A stretch of 5,147 bases of DNA from Nitrosospira sp. (GTDB taxonomy: Bacteria > Pseudomonadota > Gammaproteobacteria > Burkholderiales > Nitrosomonadaceae): the NCBI GenBank assembly GCA_030453055.1, contig JAKDLC010000176.1, positions 1 through 5,147 on the forward strand, read 5' to 3'. Made by a program: the position numbers and the translations under genes. Shown piece after piece: positions 4,392 through 5,147 of the stretch; the stretch's first letter is position 1, and every line of letters starts with the position of its first letter. Below the pieces are notes generated by a model. The model made no database searches and was not told the origin of the DNA. It was given only the letters and a program-made list of their open reading frames with translations.

Positions 4392-5147
4392 CTATTGCAA
4401 CTGTTTCAACAATATTTTTGCCTCATCGATACTGGCGAAATTTTTTCCGGTATCCAACAGTTGCTCAAGCTCTTTACGGGCTTTAGTCTTTTCCCCTGCT
4501 TTGACCAATCCGACTGCAAGATGATATTGAATTTCTCCCCCTTCCGGCACAAGAGAGACTGCCTTTCGCAGGAGCGGAAGACCGCGTGCGGTGTTGCCTT
4601 GTTCCACTAATATCCATCCCAGGGTGTCCAATGTTGCGGGATTTTCCCCCGCGAGTTGATAGGCTTTCTCAGCATATTCCAAGGCTTGAGGGTCTTTCTC
4701 CTTTTGATAAAGCCATGCCAGATTGTTAAGCGCCGGCATATAGGTAGGATGTTGGCGCAGGATAGTCCGATATTGTTCGATGGCGGCCTTATTCGCCCCA
4801 TCTGCAACGAAGACACCGGCAAGATACATGCCGGTAAATGCATCATCTGGGTGTTCCTTCAGCCATTGGAGCAAGCGCGAGTTTGCTTCCTTAGCTTTTC
4901 CGGATTGGCGGAGCGATGTGTGCAACTTCACCATTAAGGGCCCGCTCTTACTGATAGTCAGCGCCCGTTCATATGCCTTCGCAGCAAGTGCCGGATTTTT
5001 TTGCTCCATGAGCAGATCACCTTCCGCTATGTAACCTACCGCGGACTTTCCCTCTTGTTTTTGAATCTGCCTGGCGATAGCGAGGGCTTGTTCATGATTT
5101 CCCTCGCGCGCCGCCAGCATAGCTTGCATCAGTTGGGCATCTACATA
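4392..5147 (-). CDS. prsT: PrsT-like PEP-CTERM system TPR-repeat protein, C-terminal part (partial)
   Basis: The frame is open from the right edge to a TAG at 4394-4392, giving 251 residues. The ATG at 5129 is internal, because the frame continues upstream through YVDAQL to the edge. The visible part is an array of about six to seven TPR units of 34 residues, with canonical segments such as ALNNLAWLYQ (139-148), TLDTLGWILVEQG (172-184) and EIQYHLAVGLVKAGE (205-219), ending in a LEQLLDTGK...LLKQLQ tail typical of the PrsT end. PrsT proteins are about 900 residues, usually lipoproteins with an N-terminal signal and long TPR arrays, encoded in exosortase XrtA loci with prsK and prsR. They probably scaffold export or assembly of PEP-CTERM/exopolysaccharide components at the envelope. 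The lipobox and upstream partners are outside the window. TPR proteins are easily confused, so the assignment rests on the C-terminal resemblance and the nearby acyltransferase. Confidence 0.75.
   Translation of the reverse strand, partial: YVDAQLMQAMLAAREGNHEQALAIARQIQKQEGKSAVGYIAEGDLLMEQKNPALAAKAYERALTISKSGPLMVKLHTSLRQSGKAKEANSRLLQWLKEHPDDAFTGMYLAGVFVADGANKAAIEQYRTILRQHPTYMPALNNLAWLYQKEKDPQALEYAEKAYQLAGENPATLDTLGWILVEQGNTARGLPLLRKAVSLVPEGGEIQYHLAVGLVKAGEKTKARKELEQLLDTGKNFASIDEAKILLKQLQ

Overview
The window looks like chromosomal DNA of a Gram-negative bacterium, most likely a betaproteobacterium. A Nitrosospira/Nitrosomonas-type ammonia oxidiser would fit, but that is an inference from protein resemblance and not a database match. 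The reasons are a betaproteobacterial-style RhlE helicase, a FeeM-type long-chain N-acyl amino acid synthase, and the C-terminal part of a PrsT-like TPR protein. The last two families belong to PEP-CTERM/exosortase (XrtA-type) envelope protein-sorting regions.

Layout. (1) Positions 1-107 hold the last 34 codons of an unrecognised plus-strand gene that ends in a strongly acidic/lysine-rich tail, followed by a hairpin that may terminate it. (2) 380-1165 (+) encodes an uncharacterised membrane protein of about 7-8 helices with a repeated E/G/aromatic/PP-G motif. (3) 1338-2870 (+) encodes the DEAD-box RNA helicase RhlE, with a clear Shine-Dalgarno sequence and a perfect hairpin just upstream. (4) 2908-3783 (-) is the FeeM-like acyltransferase, convergent with rhlE. 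(5) 3784-4391 is a gene-poor, AT-rich stretch of about 600 bp rich in repeats. (6) 4392-5147 (-) is the 3' part of prsT, running off the right edge.

The most interesting part is the 600-bp gap. It carries a good match to a sigma-54 (RpoN) -24/-12 promoter facing the acyltransferase (3947 to 3933, minus strand). Upstream of it lie three 9-10/10 copies of a GTCAGTTAGC-like element, in both orientations, and one further dyad. That is the architecture expected for a promoter driven by a sigma-54 activator. PEP-CTERM loci commonly encode such an activator (PrsR, with its kinase PrsK), usually close to prsT. I therefore propose that the N-acyl amino acid synthase belongs to a PrsK/PrsR/RpoN-controlled PEP-CTERM regulon with its own promoter, separate from prsT. 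No mobile element, tRNA, rRNA or CRISPR array was seen.
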